In this document: positions 19,847 through 28,302 of the stretch, one piece after another
How the letters are laid out: every line of letters starts with the position of its first letter
Position numbering within the stretch: position 1 is the stretch's first letter
Assembly: GCF_019209905.1 (NCBI RefSeq)
Contig: NZ_JAHUTM010000002.1
Coordinates: 1-64,000 of the forward strand
Source of the DNA: Corynebacterium sp. TAE3-ERU12
GTDB taxonomy: Bacteria > Actinomycetota > Actinomycetes > Mycobacteriales > Mycobacteriaceae
Direction of reading: 5' to 3'
DNA length: 64,000 bases
Program-made: the position numbers and the translations under genes
Notes under the pieces: model-generated
What the model was told of the DNA's origin: nothing
What the model saw: the letters and a program-made list of their open reading frames with translations, nothing else
The model's database searches: none

Positions 19847-20737
19847 ATGAACACGACAACGCACAGCCCTGCGCTGCACGCGTCGGGCCTGACTAAAAAA
19901 TTCGGTGATCTCACCGCTGTCGACCATGTCGATCTCACCGTGCACCGCGGTGAGATTGTCGCCTTACTGGGCCATAACGGTGCCGGGAAAACCACTCTGC
20001 TTGATATGGCATTGGGGTTCGCCGTGCCCGAAGCTGGCGCTATTGAGGTTTTCGGCAAGCACCCCTCGGTGGCCGCCGCCGCTGGCGATATTGGTGCGGT
20101 ATTGCAGGAACGCGGCCTGCTGAAAGATCTCACTGTGGCTGAAACGGCCCGCATGATCGCTGACTGCCACCACCATCCCCGCAATGTGGACGAGGTACTC
20201 GAGCGCGCCGGGGCTACTGATTTTGCTGACCGTAAGGTCGGCAAGTGCTCCGGCGGCCAGGTGCAGCGACTGCGTTTCGCGCTGTCTTTATTAACTGACC
20301 CGGATCTCCTCATCCTGGATGAGCCCACCGCTGGCCTGGATGCCACGGCCCGCCGCGAGTTCTGGCGGACCATGCACAGTGAGGCCGCCCACGGGCGCAC
20401 CATTATTTTCGCCACCCACTACCTGCATGAGGCCGATGAGTTCGCGGAACGGGTGGTGCTTATGGATCGTGGCTCGATTATTTCCGATGGCCGGCTCAGT
20501 GACCTTGTTGCAGACCGTGGCCGCACCATCACTGGTACCTGGACCAGCGAGCAAGATCCGCGCACGTTTGCCGCCGAGACTGTTTCTGTCGACGGCGACA
20601 CGGTCAGTTTTGTCACCCACGATGCTGACTCGCTCACCTGTGAGCTGCTGTCGAAGCGGCTTATCCGGGATATCACCATTGCCCGCCCCGGCCTGGAAGA
20701 AATTTTCTTCGGCCTGAACGACGCCGCTAAGGAGTAG
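19847..20737 (+). CDS. ABC-2 transporter ATP-binding protein
   Basis: This 296-residue ATPase has Walker A GHNGAGKT (about 45-52), the signature CSGGQVQRLRFALSLL, Walker B LLILDEPTAGLD and the switch His in FATHYLHEAD. A C-terminal extension of about 70 residues follows, as in NatA/DrrA-like exporters. It pairs with the permease 5 bp downstream and a two-component system after that. This four-gene arrangement is typical of antibiotic or lipid-stress efflux modules controlled by their own sensor. The substrate is unknown. Confidence 0.87.
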   Translation: MNTTTHSPALHASGLTKKFGDLTAVDHVDLTVHRGEIVALLGHNGAGKTTLLDMALGFAVPEAGAIEVFGKHPSVAAAAGDIGAVLQERGLLKDLTVAETARMIADCHHHPRNVDEVLERAGATDFADRKVGKCSGGQVQRLRFALSLLTDPDLLILDEPTAGLDATARREFWRTMHSEAAHGRTIIFATHYLHEADEFAERVVLMDRGSIISDGRLSDLVADRGRTITGTWTSEQDPRTFAAETVSVDGDTVSFVTHDADSLTCELLSKRLIRDITIARPGLEEIFFGLNDAAKE

Positions 20738-20742
20738 GGACC

Positions 20743-21516
20743 ATGAACACCAAGGTTGTCTTCCGCTATGTCGCTTGGGAGCTGCGGCGAAATCTGCGCA
20801 TGCTCGACTCGATGTTTTTCATCGTGGTGTTGCCCATCGCGCTTTACCTCATGTTCGGCGCGACCTCGAATCTCTCCGAGATGTCGATGGGCCGGGGCAA
20901 TCCGGTGGCATTCGTGATGATCAATATGGCGATCTACGGCGCGGTTACTGCCACCACCAGCACTGCGGGAGCAGCGGCAGTGGAGCGCTCATCGGGGTGG
21001 GGTAGACAACTGAACCTGACTGCGTTGTCGGATACGGGCTATATCGTCGGCAAAGTCATCACGGCAACGGTGATTTCGCTGGTCCCGGTGATTGGGGTTT
21101 TTGCTGTCGGTGCAGTGACTGGTGCGGATATTGACCAGTGGTGGGTCTGGCCCGCCACAGCGGTTCTGGTTGTACTTACCGCGGCACCTTTTGCTCTCTA
21201 TGGCCTGGCCGCCGCCCTATTATTGCGTTCAGAGGCAGCAGTTTCTGGTGCCTCGGGTTTGCTTGTGGTGCTTGCGTTCTTCGGCAATCTATTCGCCCCG
21301 TTGGATGAGCTCATGCTGACGATTTCTAAGTTCACCCCGCTGTATGGCAGCGCTACGATCAGTCGGTGGCCTATGACGGAAGGCAAGATTTTTTCCCCGT
21401 CTGCACAGGCCCTGCAGGACACTGAACTGTGGGTCGGGGTCGTCAACCTCATTGTCTGGACCATCATTTTTGCCGCGGTGTGCCTAGTCGCCTCCCGCCG
21501 CAGCACACATCGTTAG
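20743..21516 (+). CDS. ABC-2 type permease
   Basis: This 257-residue membrane protein has six hydrophobic segments and the ABC-2 permease architecture. A long cytosolic N-terminus leads to the first helix (MFFIVVLPIALYLMF), with a charged loop near VERSSGWGRQLN. It forms the channel for the ATPase encoded just upstream. No substrate-determining feature is visible. The histidine kinase gene begins 10 bp later. Confidence 0.85.
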   Translation: MNTKVVFRYVAWELRRNLRMLDSMFFIVVLPIALYLMFGATSNLSEMSMGRGNPVAFVMINMAIYGAVTATTSTAGAAAVERSSGWGRQLNLTALSDTGYIVGKVITATVISLVPVIGVFAVGAVTGADIDQWWVWPATAVLVVLTAAPFALYGLAAALLLRSEAAVSGASGLLVVLAFFGNLFAPLDELMLTISKFTPLYGSATISRWPMTEGKIFSPSAQALQDTELWVGVVNLIVWTIIFAAVCLVASRRSTHR

Positions 21517-21526
21517 GAGCACGGCG

Positions 21527-22609
21527 ATGGGCTATCAACCCCCGGATCGGCTGACGCCGAAGGAACGCCGCAATACCCTGATCTATGCCGGTGGCTGGCT
21601 GGTGTTCTTATTAACGGCTCTGCCGGCGCTAACCGCCGGGGATGCTGGTCTGGGGGCGAAAGCGCTCGGCTGGGCGGGGTTGCTGGTTTTCATCGCTAGT
21701 TATCTATGCGGCATGGTGTACCCCCGCCCGGTAGCGCGGCTGCCCCGGATGGCTAATACCACCGGTTTTATGGTGGTGATGTTCGCGGGCCTGGTGATGA
21801 TGTTCCCGGCAGTTGGGCATCCGGTTCTTTTTAATGTCCCGTATTTTGTGGCCCTGTGGGTGTTTAACCACACGCTGCGCACCGGCCTGGGCGCCACTGT
21901 GGTGATTCTTTTCTGTGGTGGTTTGGGTATTTGGGCTCTTGGTGGGGATGCGCGCCCGATTTTCTTATTGCAGATGCTCATGGTCACCGCGCCGCTATTA
22001 GGGGTTCGGCTATCCATTGAGCGTGAGGAGATGGAGCGTAAGCACCGCGAGGAGCTTTTCTTAACCCAGCAGCGCGCCAGCTTCGCCCGCGATGTGCACG
22101 ATCTTCTCGGCCAGTCCCTTACTGCCATCACGTTGCAGGCCCAGGTGGCCAGTCGACTGATCGATAAAAATCCGCAGGCCGCCCGCGCCGAGTTGGATGG
22201 CATTATCGCCACTGCCCGGGATTCGCTTACTGAGGTGCGTGCCGCTGTGACTGAGATCAATCGCACCAGTATCCGTGAGCAGCTATTGCACGCGCGTGAG
22301 ATCCTCTTCGCCGCCAATATCCGCGCTGAGCTTCCCGACGTAGACGCGCTGCCGAAACTAGCGTTGGAGGTAGACCGGTTATTTGCCATGTGCCTGCGTG
22401 AGGCGGTGACTAATGTGGTGCGTCATTCCCGGGCCCGCCATTGTGTCGTCACCCTTGCCGCTGATCGGCTCACTATTTCCGATGATGGGGTTGGGTTCAC
22501 TAGCGAGTTCGGCAATGGTCTCAGTGGCCTGCGGGCGCGCGCCGCAGAGCGCAATATGGAGCTCAGCGTGACGAATACTCATCCCGGTACCACCGTGGAG
22601 GTCAGTTAG
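21527..22609 (+). CDS. sensor histidine kinase (DesK/NarX type)
   Basis: The 360-residue kinase has five or six N-terminal transmembrane segments and no large extracellular domain. A HisKA_3 dimerisation helix with the phospho-accepting His in FARDVHDLLGQSLTAI (about H191) and a HATPase domain (REAVTNVVRHSRA, DDGVGF, GLSGLRARA) follow. Such intramembrane-sensing kinases detect envelope or lipid stress. Its stop codon abuts the ATG of the response regulator with no spacer. Confidence 0.9.
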   Translation: MGYQPPDRLTPKERRNTLIYAGGWLVFLLTALPALTAGDAGLGAKALGWAGLLVFIASYLCGMVYPRPVARLPRMANTTGFMVVMFAGLVMMFPAVGHPVLFNVPYFVALWVFNHTLRTGLGATVVILFCGGLGIWALGGDARPIFLLQMLMVTAPLLGVRLSIEREEMERKHREELFLTQQRASFARDVHDLLGQSLTAITLQAQVASRLIDKNPQAARAELDGIIATARDSLTEVRAAVTEINRTSIREQLLHAREILFAANIRAELPDVDALPKLALEVDRLFAMCLREAVTNVVRHSRARHCVVTLAADRLTISDDGVGFTSEFGNGLSGLRARAAERNMELSVTNTHPGTTVEVS

Positions 22610-23215
22610 ATGCCCATTCGGGTGCTCATTGCCGATGACCAAACCCTGGTCCGCGCCGGGCTGGCGGCACTACTTGGGATGGAAGACGATATCGATATCG
22701 TCGCCGAGGTAGCCAATGGTGAGCAGGCAGTTAACTACCTCAGTGCCCACGATGTTGACGTCGCCATGCTTGATATTGAGATGCCGGTGATGGATGGCAT
22801 CGCGGCGGCAGAAAAAATCACCACCAGCACTGAGTGCAATGTGCTGATGGTGACGACATTTGGTCGGGCCGGCTATTTGCGGCGTGCCCTGGACGCTGGG
22901 GCGAAGGGGTTCATGGTCAAAGACGCCCCGGCCGAGCAGCTGCTTGATGCTATTCGCGCGGTGCATTCTGGTGGTAGCGCTATTGACCCGGAGCTGGCTG
23001 CGCAGGCGCTGGCGCAGGGGAATAACCCGCTGACGGATCGGGAACGCGAGCTTCTTCGGCTCACCTTGACCGGTGCGTCCATTAAGCAGTTAGCGGCGAC
23101 GTTATTTATCTCCCAGGGCACGGTGCGCAACCACTTGAGTTCGGCTATCGCGAAAACACATACCGATAACCGAACTGCGGCGGCGCACACCGCGCAGGAC
23201 CGCGGGTGGCTTTAG
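22610..23215 (+). CDS. NarL/LuxR-family response regulator
   Basis: The 201-residue protein has a receiver domain with phospho-acceptor Asp55 (AMLDIEMPVMDG) and a LuxR-type helix-turn-helix (LTDREREL...SIKQLAATLFISQGTVRNHLSSAIAK, about 141-185). It is cognate to the kinase that directly precedes it. It probably controls the ABC operon through the palindrome at 19770-19789. Its 3' end overlaps by 4 bp that of the convergent permease gene of a second ABC system. Confidence 0.92.
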   Translation: MPIRVLIADDQTLVRAGLAALLGMEDDIDIVAEVANGEQAVNYLSAHDVDVAMLDIEMPVMDGIAAAEKITTSTECNVLMVTTFGRAGYLRRALDAGAKGFMVKDAPAEQLLDAIRAVHSGGSAIDPELAAQALAQGNNPLTDRERELLRLTLTGASIKQLAATLFISQGTVRNHLSSAIAKTHTDNRTAAAHTAQDRGWL

Positions 23216-24375
23216 CCCTTCAGCGCGGCAATCCAACCGCTGGACTTACCGGTGCGCAGCACGTTGCGCGGATAAATCTTAACGGCCAGCAGCAGTACCA
23301 GTGCACAGGTGATGGCCAGGATGAAGGCGGCGGCCAGGACTTCCCCCAGGCTCATATTGCCCATGGCGTACTGCAGGGGAGCGGTGCTTATCGACGTCGG
23401 CGGCAGCCACCCCAAAACCTTCATCAGTGGGGTGTCCAGGCTGGACCATCCCAGCGAGGGGGCGTAGATGACGGCGAAAACCAGCAGCAGAATCGGGGTT
23501 TGCACGCCACCGAAATCTTCCATCCGGCTGACCAGGGAGCCACCAGTGGCGTAGAGCAGGCTGAAGAATAAGTAGCCCAGGATGAAGTAGAGCACCATCA
23601 GGCCCATGGTGGTCCACGGCACCGTGAAGCCGTCGGTAAGCCCGGTGGCGAAGGCGGTGATGACACCGGCGGCACCAATGCTGAGCACCATCACCAAGCC
23701 AGCTGCCCCAGCGCCCAGGATTTTGCCGGTGAGCAGGTGGAGTGGCTTCACCGTGGACAGCAGTATCTCGACGACGCGGGACGATTTCTCCTCAATCACC
23801 GACTGCGCAACATAACCGCCGAACATGAGCACCGCGAATAGCATCACCATCAGCGAGATACCGACGGTAAGGAGTTTCGCGATATCTAGTTGCTCTGTGT
23901 GCTCGATATTGAGTTGCTGGGCTGCTCCAGCAGCAAAAACTTTCGCCGGGTCCCCGCCCTGGGCGGTGATCTCCTTGGCTTGGCCTGCAGCGGTCAGGCT
24001 CGCCTGGAGCTGCTCCACAGTTGTAGAGGAAATATCATCGTCGACCAGTGTCCACTGCGCGCCGTCGCGAAACAGTGCGCCGTCGACATCGCCGTCGGCA
24101 AGCAACTCGCGGGCGGTTTCCTCGTCTTCAGCGGGCGTGAGCTCCACATCGGGTAGCTGCTCGGCGAAGGGGGCATTACCGACGACGGCGATCGGGGTGG
24201 TCTCCACCCCAGCGGAGTCCTTGTCCTGCTGGTAGGCGGTGAAAATAATGCCGCCAACGATAGCGACGATGCTGAGCACCAGGGTGACCAGGGTGCCTTT
24301 GCGAAGCAGGGTGGAGCGCAATTCGCGGGCCGCCACCGAGCCAATGGCAGAAGAGGCGGTGTATTTATTCTTCAT
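23212..24375 (-). CDS. ABC-2 permease, NatB-like
   Basis: This 387-residue protein has one N-terminal transmembrane helix (about 30-50), a large extracytoplasmic domain (about 55-170) and a C-terminal bundle of five or six helices (ISLMVMLFAVLMFGG to the end). This is the NatB/YhaP type of exporter permease. It is the membrane partner of the ATPase encoded just upstream (11-bp overlap). Sodium or drug export is typical of relatives, but the substrate here is unknown. Confidence 0.85.
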   Translation of the reverse strand: MKNKYTASSAIGSVAARELRSTLLRKGTLVTLVLSIVAIVGGIIFTAYQQDKDSAGVETTPIAVVGNAPFAEQLPDVELTPAEDEETARELLADGDVDGALFRDGAQWTLVDDDISSTTVEQLQASLTAAGQAKEITAQGGDPAKVFAAGAAQQLNIEHTEQLDIAKLLTVGISLMVMLFAVLMFGGYVAQSVIEEKSSRVVEILLSTVKPLHLLTGKILGAGAAGLVMVLSIGAAGVITAFATGLTDGFTVPWTTMGLMVLYFILGYLFFSLLYATGGSLVSRMEDFGGVQTPILLLVFAVIYAPSLGWSSLDTPLMKVLGWLPPTSISTAPLQYAMGNMSLGEVLAAAFILAITCALVLLLAVKIYPRNVLRTGKSSGWIAALKG

Positions 24376-25267
24376 TGGTGATGACCTCCTGGTAAAGCTC
24401 GGTAAGTGGAATAGTGACCGGCCCGAAGCTGCGCACCGGCCCGTGGCTGAGCGCCGTGTTCAGGATCTGCTGGTCGACGTCGTCGGCGGCATCGTCGGCA
24501 AGTTCCAGGCGGGTGTGCTGGCCGTACTCGGTGCGCACGACGCCGGGGATACTGTCTGCCCAACCCTGCGGCGCGGCGGGCGCGTCTACCTGCAGCAGGC
24601 GTGGCCCCACCTGGCGCAGTTCTGCCACCGTTCCTTCGGCAAGCATGCGGCCATCGCGGATAATGCCGACGCGGTCACATAGCCGCTCTACGAGGTCGAG
24701 CTGGTGGGAGGAGAAGACCACGGGCACCCCGCGCGCTGCATAATCGCGCAGTACACCAGCCATCACCTCCACGGCGATGGGGTCCAGGCCGGAGAACGGC
24801 TCATCAAGCACCAGCACGTCGGGGTTGTGGACCAATGCGGCAGCCAGCTGTACGCGCTGCTGATTGCCTAGTGAGAGCTCCTCGACTTTGTCATCGACAC
24901 GCTCGGTCAGGCCCAGCGTCTCCAGCAGGTCCTTGGTGCGCTGCTCGGCAGTTGTTGTGTCCACACCATGCAGGCGGGCGAAATAGGCCAACTGTTTGCC
25001 GACCTTTTCCTTCGGGTACAGGCCACGCTCTTCGGGCATATAGCCCACAGTGCGGCGCAGTGTTTCGTCCATCACGCGGTCGCCGAGGCGGACTTCACCT
25101 GAGTCCTGTTCGAGCACGCCCAGCGCGATGCGCATGGTGGTGGTTTTGCCGGCGCCATTGGAGCCAACGAAGCCATAAATTTCACCGGGGTGCACGGTGA
25201 AGCTCATCCCATCCAGGGCGCGCAGCTCACCGTAGGTTTTCACAAGGTTATCGATAACTAGGCTCAT
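24365..25267 (-). CDS. ABC transporter ATP-binding protein, NatA-like
   Basis: The 300-residue ATPase has Walker A GSNGAGKTTT (about 36-45), the signature ELSLGNQQRVQLAAAL, Walker B VLVLDEPFSGLDP and switch His in SSHQLDLVE. The signature reads LSLGNQQ instead of LSGGQ, a variant also found in NatA/YhaQ-type proteins. A C-terminal domain of about 80 residues follows. ATG 25267 is chosen for its GGAG Shine-Dalgarno; the frame is open further upstream. The operon is XRE regulator, membrane protein, ATPase, permease. Confidence 0.87.
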   Translation of the reverse strand: MSLVIDNLVKTYGELRALDGMSFTVHPGEIYGFVGSNGAGKTTTMRIALGVLEQDSGEVRLGDRVMDETLRRTVGYMPEERGLYPKEKVGKQLAYFARLHGVDTTTAEQRTKDLLETLGLTERVDDKVEELSLGNQQRVQLAAALVHNPDVLVLDEPFSGLDPIAVEVMAGVLRDYAARGVPVVFSSHQLDLVERLCDRVGIIRDGRMLAEGTVAELRQVGPRLLQVDAPAAPQGWADSIPGVVRTEYGQHTRLELADDAADDVDQQILNTALSHGPVRSFGPVTIPLTELYQEVITNEE

Positions 25268-25277
25268 CAATTGCTCC

Positions 25278-25817
25278 TTAATCATCTGCCATGTTCCAGG
25301 CGAATATGGCGGCGGGGAAGGACAGGATCGCCATCCAACCAACGAGCGCAATAATGCCTGCGGTGTAGGGGACGTACACGCCCCACCAGGGGTCAGTGTT
25401 GACGACAACAACGCCGACCATTGCCAACGCAACGATGTATATCGCGTTGACTGTGACGAGTAGTCGGTAGCTGAGCGCTCGCATGTGCTGAATGCGCTCG
25501 TATTCGTACTCGTCTAGGTAACTCGCCGGTGCGCTTTCGACATTGTCGGTGACGGCTTGTAGCGCATTCCAGCTGAGCAGCATGGCGACAGTGAGCAGGA
25601 ACCAGGGCGCCACCACCCACCCGGAGTTGTTTTTTAGACCAAGAATCAGCGGGATTGCGCTGCAGCCGAGACTGGCGATCAAGGCGCAATGGATAATGAC
25701 GACAAGGCGTCGTCCCCGGGTGGTGCGGAGCTTCGGGTACCTGTGTTGTGTCCTGCTCTGTTTGCGTACGTATGTGCGTTCCCGGTGGTGTGTCCACCGT
25801 TGTACTGCGGTAGTCAT
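25278..25817 (-). CDS. small integral membrane protein of the NatAB-like operon
   Basis: This 179-residue protein has a basic, Arg/His-rich N-terminus of about 38 residues and four predicted transmembrane segments (about 40-60, 67-88, 118-140, 150-175). I recognise no family with confidence. It is embedded between the XRE regulator (9 bp upstream) and the ABC ATPase (10 bp downstream), so it is probably an accessory component or a target of the same regulation. Confidence 0.65.
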   Translation of the reverse strand: MTTAVQRWTHHRERTYVRKQSRTQHRYPKLRTTRGRRLVVIIHCALIASLGCSAIPLILGLKNNSGWVVAPWFLLTVAMLLSWNALQAVTDNVESAPASYLDEYEYERIQHMRALSYRLLVTVNAIYIVALAMVGVVVVNTDPWWGVYVPYTAGIIALVGWMAILSFPAAIFAWNMADD

Positions 25818-25826
25818 GGGCGGCTC

Positions 25827-26093
25827 CTATACGTGCGCTTGGTAGAGCTCGGCGGACATTGGGGTGAATTCTTCGCGGGAGAAGACTGCTTCTACTGGCA
25901 GCCCGAAGACCTCGCAGATGCGAAAAGCAAGGTCGAGGCTGGGGTAGTGGTCGCCACGCTCAAGGGCGCCGATTGTTTGCCGGTTGACGGCAACCGCGTC
26001 GGCAAGCTCTGCGCGACTGAGCCCGCGTTCGGCGCGCAGGACACCGATCCGGTTGTAGATTGGCCGCTCTGGGCCACGTTTTACTGGGCTCAT
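25827..26093 (-). CDS. XRE-family transcriptional regulator
   Basis: This 88-residue protein consists of a single helix-turn-helix domain. IGVLRAERGLSRAELADAVAVNRQTIGALERGDHYPSLDLAFRICEVF (about 15-62) fits the compact YgzD/YozG type that often controls adjacent ABC-2 transporter genes. The start at 26093 is the last ATG before a region that looks like a promoter; longer readings begin in the aldo/keto reductase gene. It is divergent from that gene. Confidence 0.85.
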   Translation of the reverse strand: MSPVKRGPERPIYNRIGVLRAERGLSRAELADAVAVNRQTIGALERGDHYPSLDLAFRICEVFGLPVEAVFSREEFTPMSAELYQAHV

Positions 26094-26159
26094 ACGACAA
26101 AGTGTTGTAAAAACCCAACAGGTTGTCAAGGTTGCGCTGGCACGCGCACACTGGCAACT
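26094..26159. promoter_or_regulatory. putative XRE operator and promoter
   Basis: Two related inverted repeats lie directly upstream of the regulator: ACAAAGTGTTGT (26097-26108) and CAACAGGTTG (26116-26125), with centres 18 bp apart. A perfect -35 hexamer TTGACA reads on the minus strand at 26124-26129. Autoregulation by the XRE protein is an inference from the placement. Confidence 0.45.
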
Positions 26160-26996
26160 ATGACCGACACTCCTTTTCTCCAGCTCAATGACGGCCACCG
26201 CATTCCGCAATTAGGCCTGGGCACTTACAAGATGGATGACGCCACTGCCCGCAGCGCAGTGCGCACCGCCATCAGCCTCGGCTACCGCCATATCGACACC
26301 GCAGCCTTCTATGACAATGAGGGCGGTGTCGGTGCAGGCATTGCCGACGCCATCGCCGCCGGTGATGTCTCCCGGGAGGACCTCTACGTCACCACCAAGG
26401 TGTGGAATGACGACCAAGGAGCCGAACGCACCCGCGCCTCTGCTGCCGCGAGCCTGCAGCGTCTCGGTCTGGACTATGTGGACCTGCTGCTTGTGCACTG
26501 GCCGGTGCCCTCCGCCGGCCGCTATGTCGAGACGTATGAAACCATCATGGAGCTGCGTGACGAAGGCCTCACCCGTTCTGCTGGGGTGGCGAATTTCTAC
26601 CCGGAGGTCCTCGCTGACCTGCCGGAAGCGCCCGCAGTCAACCAGGTGGAGCTGCACCCGGGGTATCCGCAAAATGATCTCGTCGCCGAGCATGCCAAGC
26701 GCGGCATTATTACCGAGAGTTGGGCCCCGCTGGGTCGCGGCCAGGACTTCGACAATCCGCAGCTGAAGCAACTCGCCGCCGACTTGGGCCGCACTCCTGC
26801 CCAGGTGGTGTTGCGCTGGCATCTCGATCGCGGCCTGGTGGCCATCCCGAAGTCCGCCCATGCGGATCGGGTGGCGGAAAATTTCGACGTGCTGGATTTC
26901 CGTCTCGACGACACGGCGATGACCGTCCTGGCGGGTCTCGCCGGCACTGCTGGGAATCGGCGAATTGGCGGCGACCCGCGCACTTTTGGCGGGTAA
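26160..26996 (+). CDS. aldo/keto reductase
   Basis: This 278-residue NADPH-dependent oxidoreductase of the 2,5-diketo-gluconate-reductase-like group has the AKR tetrad. Asp and Tyr are in GYRHIDTAAFYDNE (about 46-59), Lys in VTTKVWNDD and His in LLVHWPV. The cofactor segment is IPKSAHADRVAENFDVLDF. Substrates are probably aldehydes or keto sugars, but they are not specific from sequence. ATG 26160 is chosen; the frame is open 157 codons upstream across the divergent XRE gene, which is a shadow. Confidence 0.9.
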   Translation: MTDTPFLQLNDGHRIPQLGLGTYKMDDATARSAVRTAISLGYRHIDTAAFYDNEGGVGAGIADAIAAGDVSREDLYVTTKVWNDDQGAERTRASAAASLQRLGLDYVDLLLVHWPVPSAGRYVETYETIMELRDEGLTRSAGVANFYPEVLADLPEAPAVNQVELHPGYPQNDLVAEHAKRGIITESWAPLGRGQDFDNPQLKQLAADLGRTPAQVVLRWHLDRGLVAIPKSAHADRVAENFDVLDFRLDDTAMTVLAGLAGTAGNRRIGGDPRTFGG

Positions 26997-27005
26997 TCTA
27001 CAGTC

Positions 27006-27746
27006 ATGTCGAACGCCCCAGAGGTTCGTGTTGCCCATAGTGGCGCCATAACTGAGATCACTATTGATCGCGACCACCGCCGCAATGCATTGTCGACGTC
27101 GGTATGTGCTGCCATTGCCGACGGTGTCGATGCCGCCGCCGCGCGAGATGACGCCCGTGTCATTGTGTTGCGCGGTGCTGGTCGGGCGTTTTGTGCCGGC
27201 GCGGATCTGGATGGGGCGCATATTGCCGAGGATTTCCACGCTGAGCTGCGCCGGATGCTGACCACTATGCAGGATTGTCCGCTCATCATTATTGCGGATA
27301 TTCAGGGTCCGACGGTGGGGGCGGGGATGCAGCTGGCCATGGCCGCGGATTTGCGGGTGGTGGGTCAGGGCGCCTGGTTCCAGGTGCCTCCGGTGAAACT
27401 GGGGATTGCGGTGGATCCGTGGACTATTCGCCGGGCTCAGGTGTTGCTCGGTGGGGCGCGTTCGCGCACTCTGCTGTTGGCGGCGGCTCGGATGGATGTC
27501 GCTGGGGCGGTGGCCTGTGGTTTCGCCTCGTATGAGGGGGATTCCGCGCGTGCCGATGAGCTTGCCGACGAAATTTCCCGGTATGCGCCGATGAGTTTGC
27601 GCTATCACAAGATGGTGCTTAACGACGATGGTGTGCCCACAGAGGCTGAGCGAGAGCTGTATCAGGCGGTGTGGGCCTCTGCGGATGCTGCTGAGGCTGC
27701 TGCTGCGCGCGCTGAGCGTCGGGCGCCGGTTTTTCGGGGGAAATAG
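27006..27746 (+). CDS. enoyl-CoA hydratase/isomerase family protein
   Basis: The 246-residue crotonase-fold protein has the oxyanion-hole segments GRAFCAGADLDGA (about 57-69) and IQGPTVGAGMQLAMAADLRV (about 99-118). One canonical catalytic Glu position appears as VPPVKLGIAVDPWT, so the usual Glu pair of hydratases is not evident. It may therefore be non-hydratase or only acyl-CoA binding, as for EchA6 in mycobacteria (inference). It follows the aldo/keto reductase by 9 bp. Confidence 0.75.
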   Translation: MSNAPEVRVAHSGAITEITIDRDHRRNALSTSVCAAIADGVDAAAARDDARVIVLRGAGRAFCAGADLDGAHIAEDFHAELRRMLTTMQDCPLIIIADIQGPTVGAGMQLAMAADLRVVGQGAWFQVPPVKLGIAVDPWTIRRAQVLLGGARSRTLLLAAARMDVAGAVACGFASYEGDSARADELADEISRYAPMSLRYHKMVLNDDGVPTEAERELYQAVWASADAAEAAAARAERRAPVFRGK

Positions 27747-27924
27747 CGATATAGCTGGTCAGGGCGGGGGGGATGTGGGGGTAAAGCCATTAATGATGGT
27801 TAATTAACTGGTCAGTGGTGGATTTCCACGGTTTTTCCGGAATTAGTTCCGCGGCTCGCCGCGCCTAATGTATTTTCTTTTGCAAATACGAAAAAGCGCT
27901 GCCCCTCAACCGGAAAGGTTCATC
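27747..27924 (+). promoter_or_regulatory. mctBC promoter region
   Basis: A candidate promoter is TTAGTT (27843-27848), 17 bp, TAATGT (27866-27871). A TTTTGCAAA element (27878-27886) resembles RamB half-sites. Two G runs (27766-27772, 27777-27781) resemble RamA sites. A GGAAAGG Shine-Dalgarno lies just before GTG 27925. In C. glutamicum the mctC operon answers to acetate regulators; the site assignments here are inference. Confidence 0.4.
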
Positions 27925-28299
27925 GTGAGCACACACCCCGTGCCGGAGGCCCGGCACACTCCAACGGCGGAGGAGTACCGCTACGTCCAGCAGACGGAGG
28001 AGTTCCAGCTGCTCCGCTCCACCTTCCGCGGTTTCGCCATCCCACTGACTATCGCTGGTCTGCTCTGGTACTTCACCTACGTGCTGGTGGCCATCTTCGT
28101 GCCCGACATCATGACCTACCAGCTCATCGGCAATATCAATCTGGGCTTTCTGCTCGGTTTCCTGCAGTTCGTGACCACTTTCGCGATCACCGCCTGGTAC
28201 ATCACCTTCGGCAATAAGAACCTCACGGAGAAGCAGACCGTTATCCGCGAGGCCATGGAATCCGGCGAAATCGCGCAGCGCATCAAGGAGGGCAAGTAA
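27925..28299 (+). CDS. DUF485 family small membrane protein (MctB-like)
   Basis: The 124-residue protein has two transmembrane helices (about 35-57 and 72-95) and a charged C-terminus, the DUF485/YjcH pattern. It is regularly encoded directly upstream of acetate/monocarboxylate symporters (YjcH-ActP; cg0952-mctC). GTG 27925 is fixed by the Shine-Dalgarno; the upstream in-frame codons are in the leader. The symporter ATG lies 3 bp after its stop. It is probably an accessory subunit. Confidence 0.85.
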   Translation: MSTHPVPEARHTPTAEEYRYVQQTEEFQLLRSTFRGFAIPLTIAGLLWYFTYVLVAIFVPDIMTYQLIGNINLGFLLGFLQFVTTFAITAWYITFGNKNLTEKQTVIREAMESGEIAQRIKEGK

Positions 28300-28302
28300 G
28301 CC

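Noticed and set aside
25689..26159. Upstream extension of the aldo/keto reductase to 435 residues
   Set aside because: It overlaps the divergent XRE regulator and membrane protein genes; the AKR family start is at 26160.
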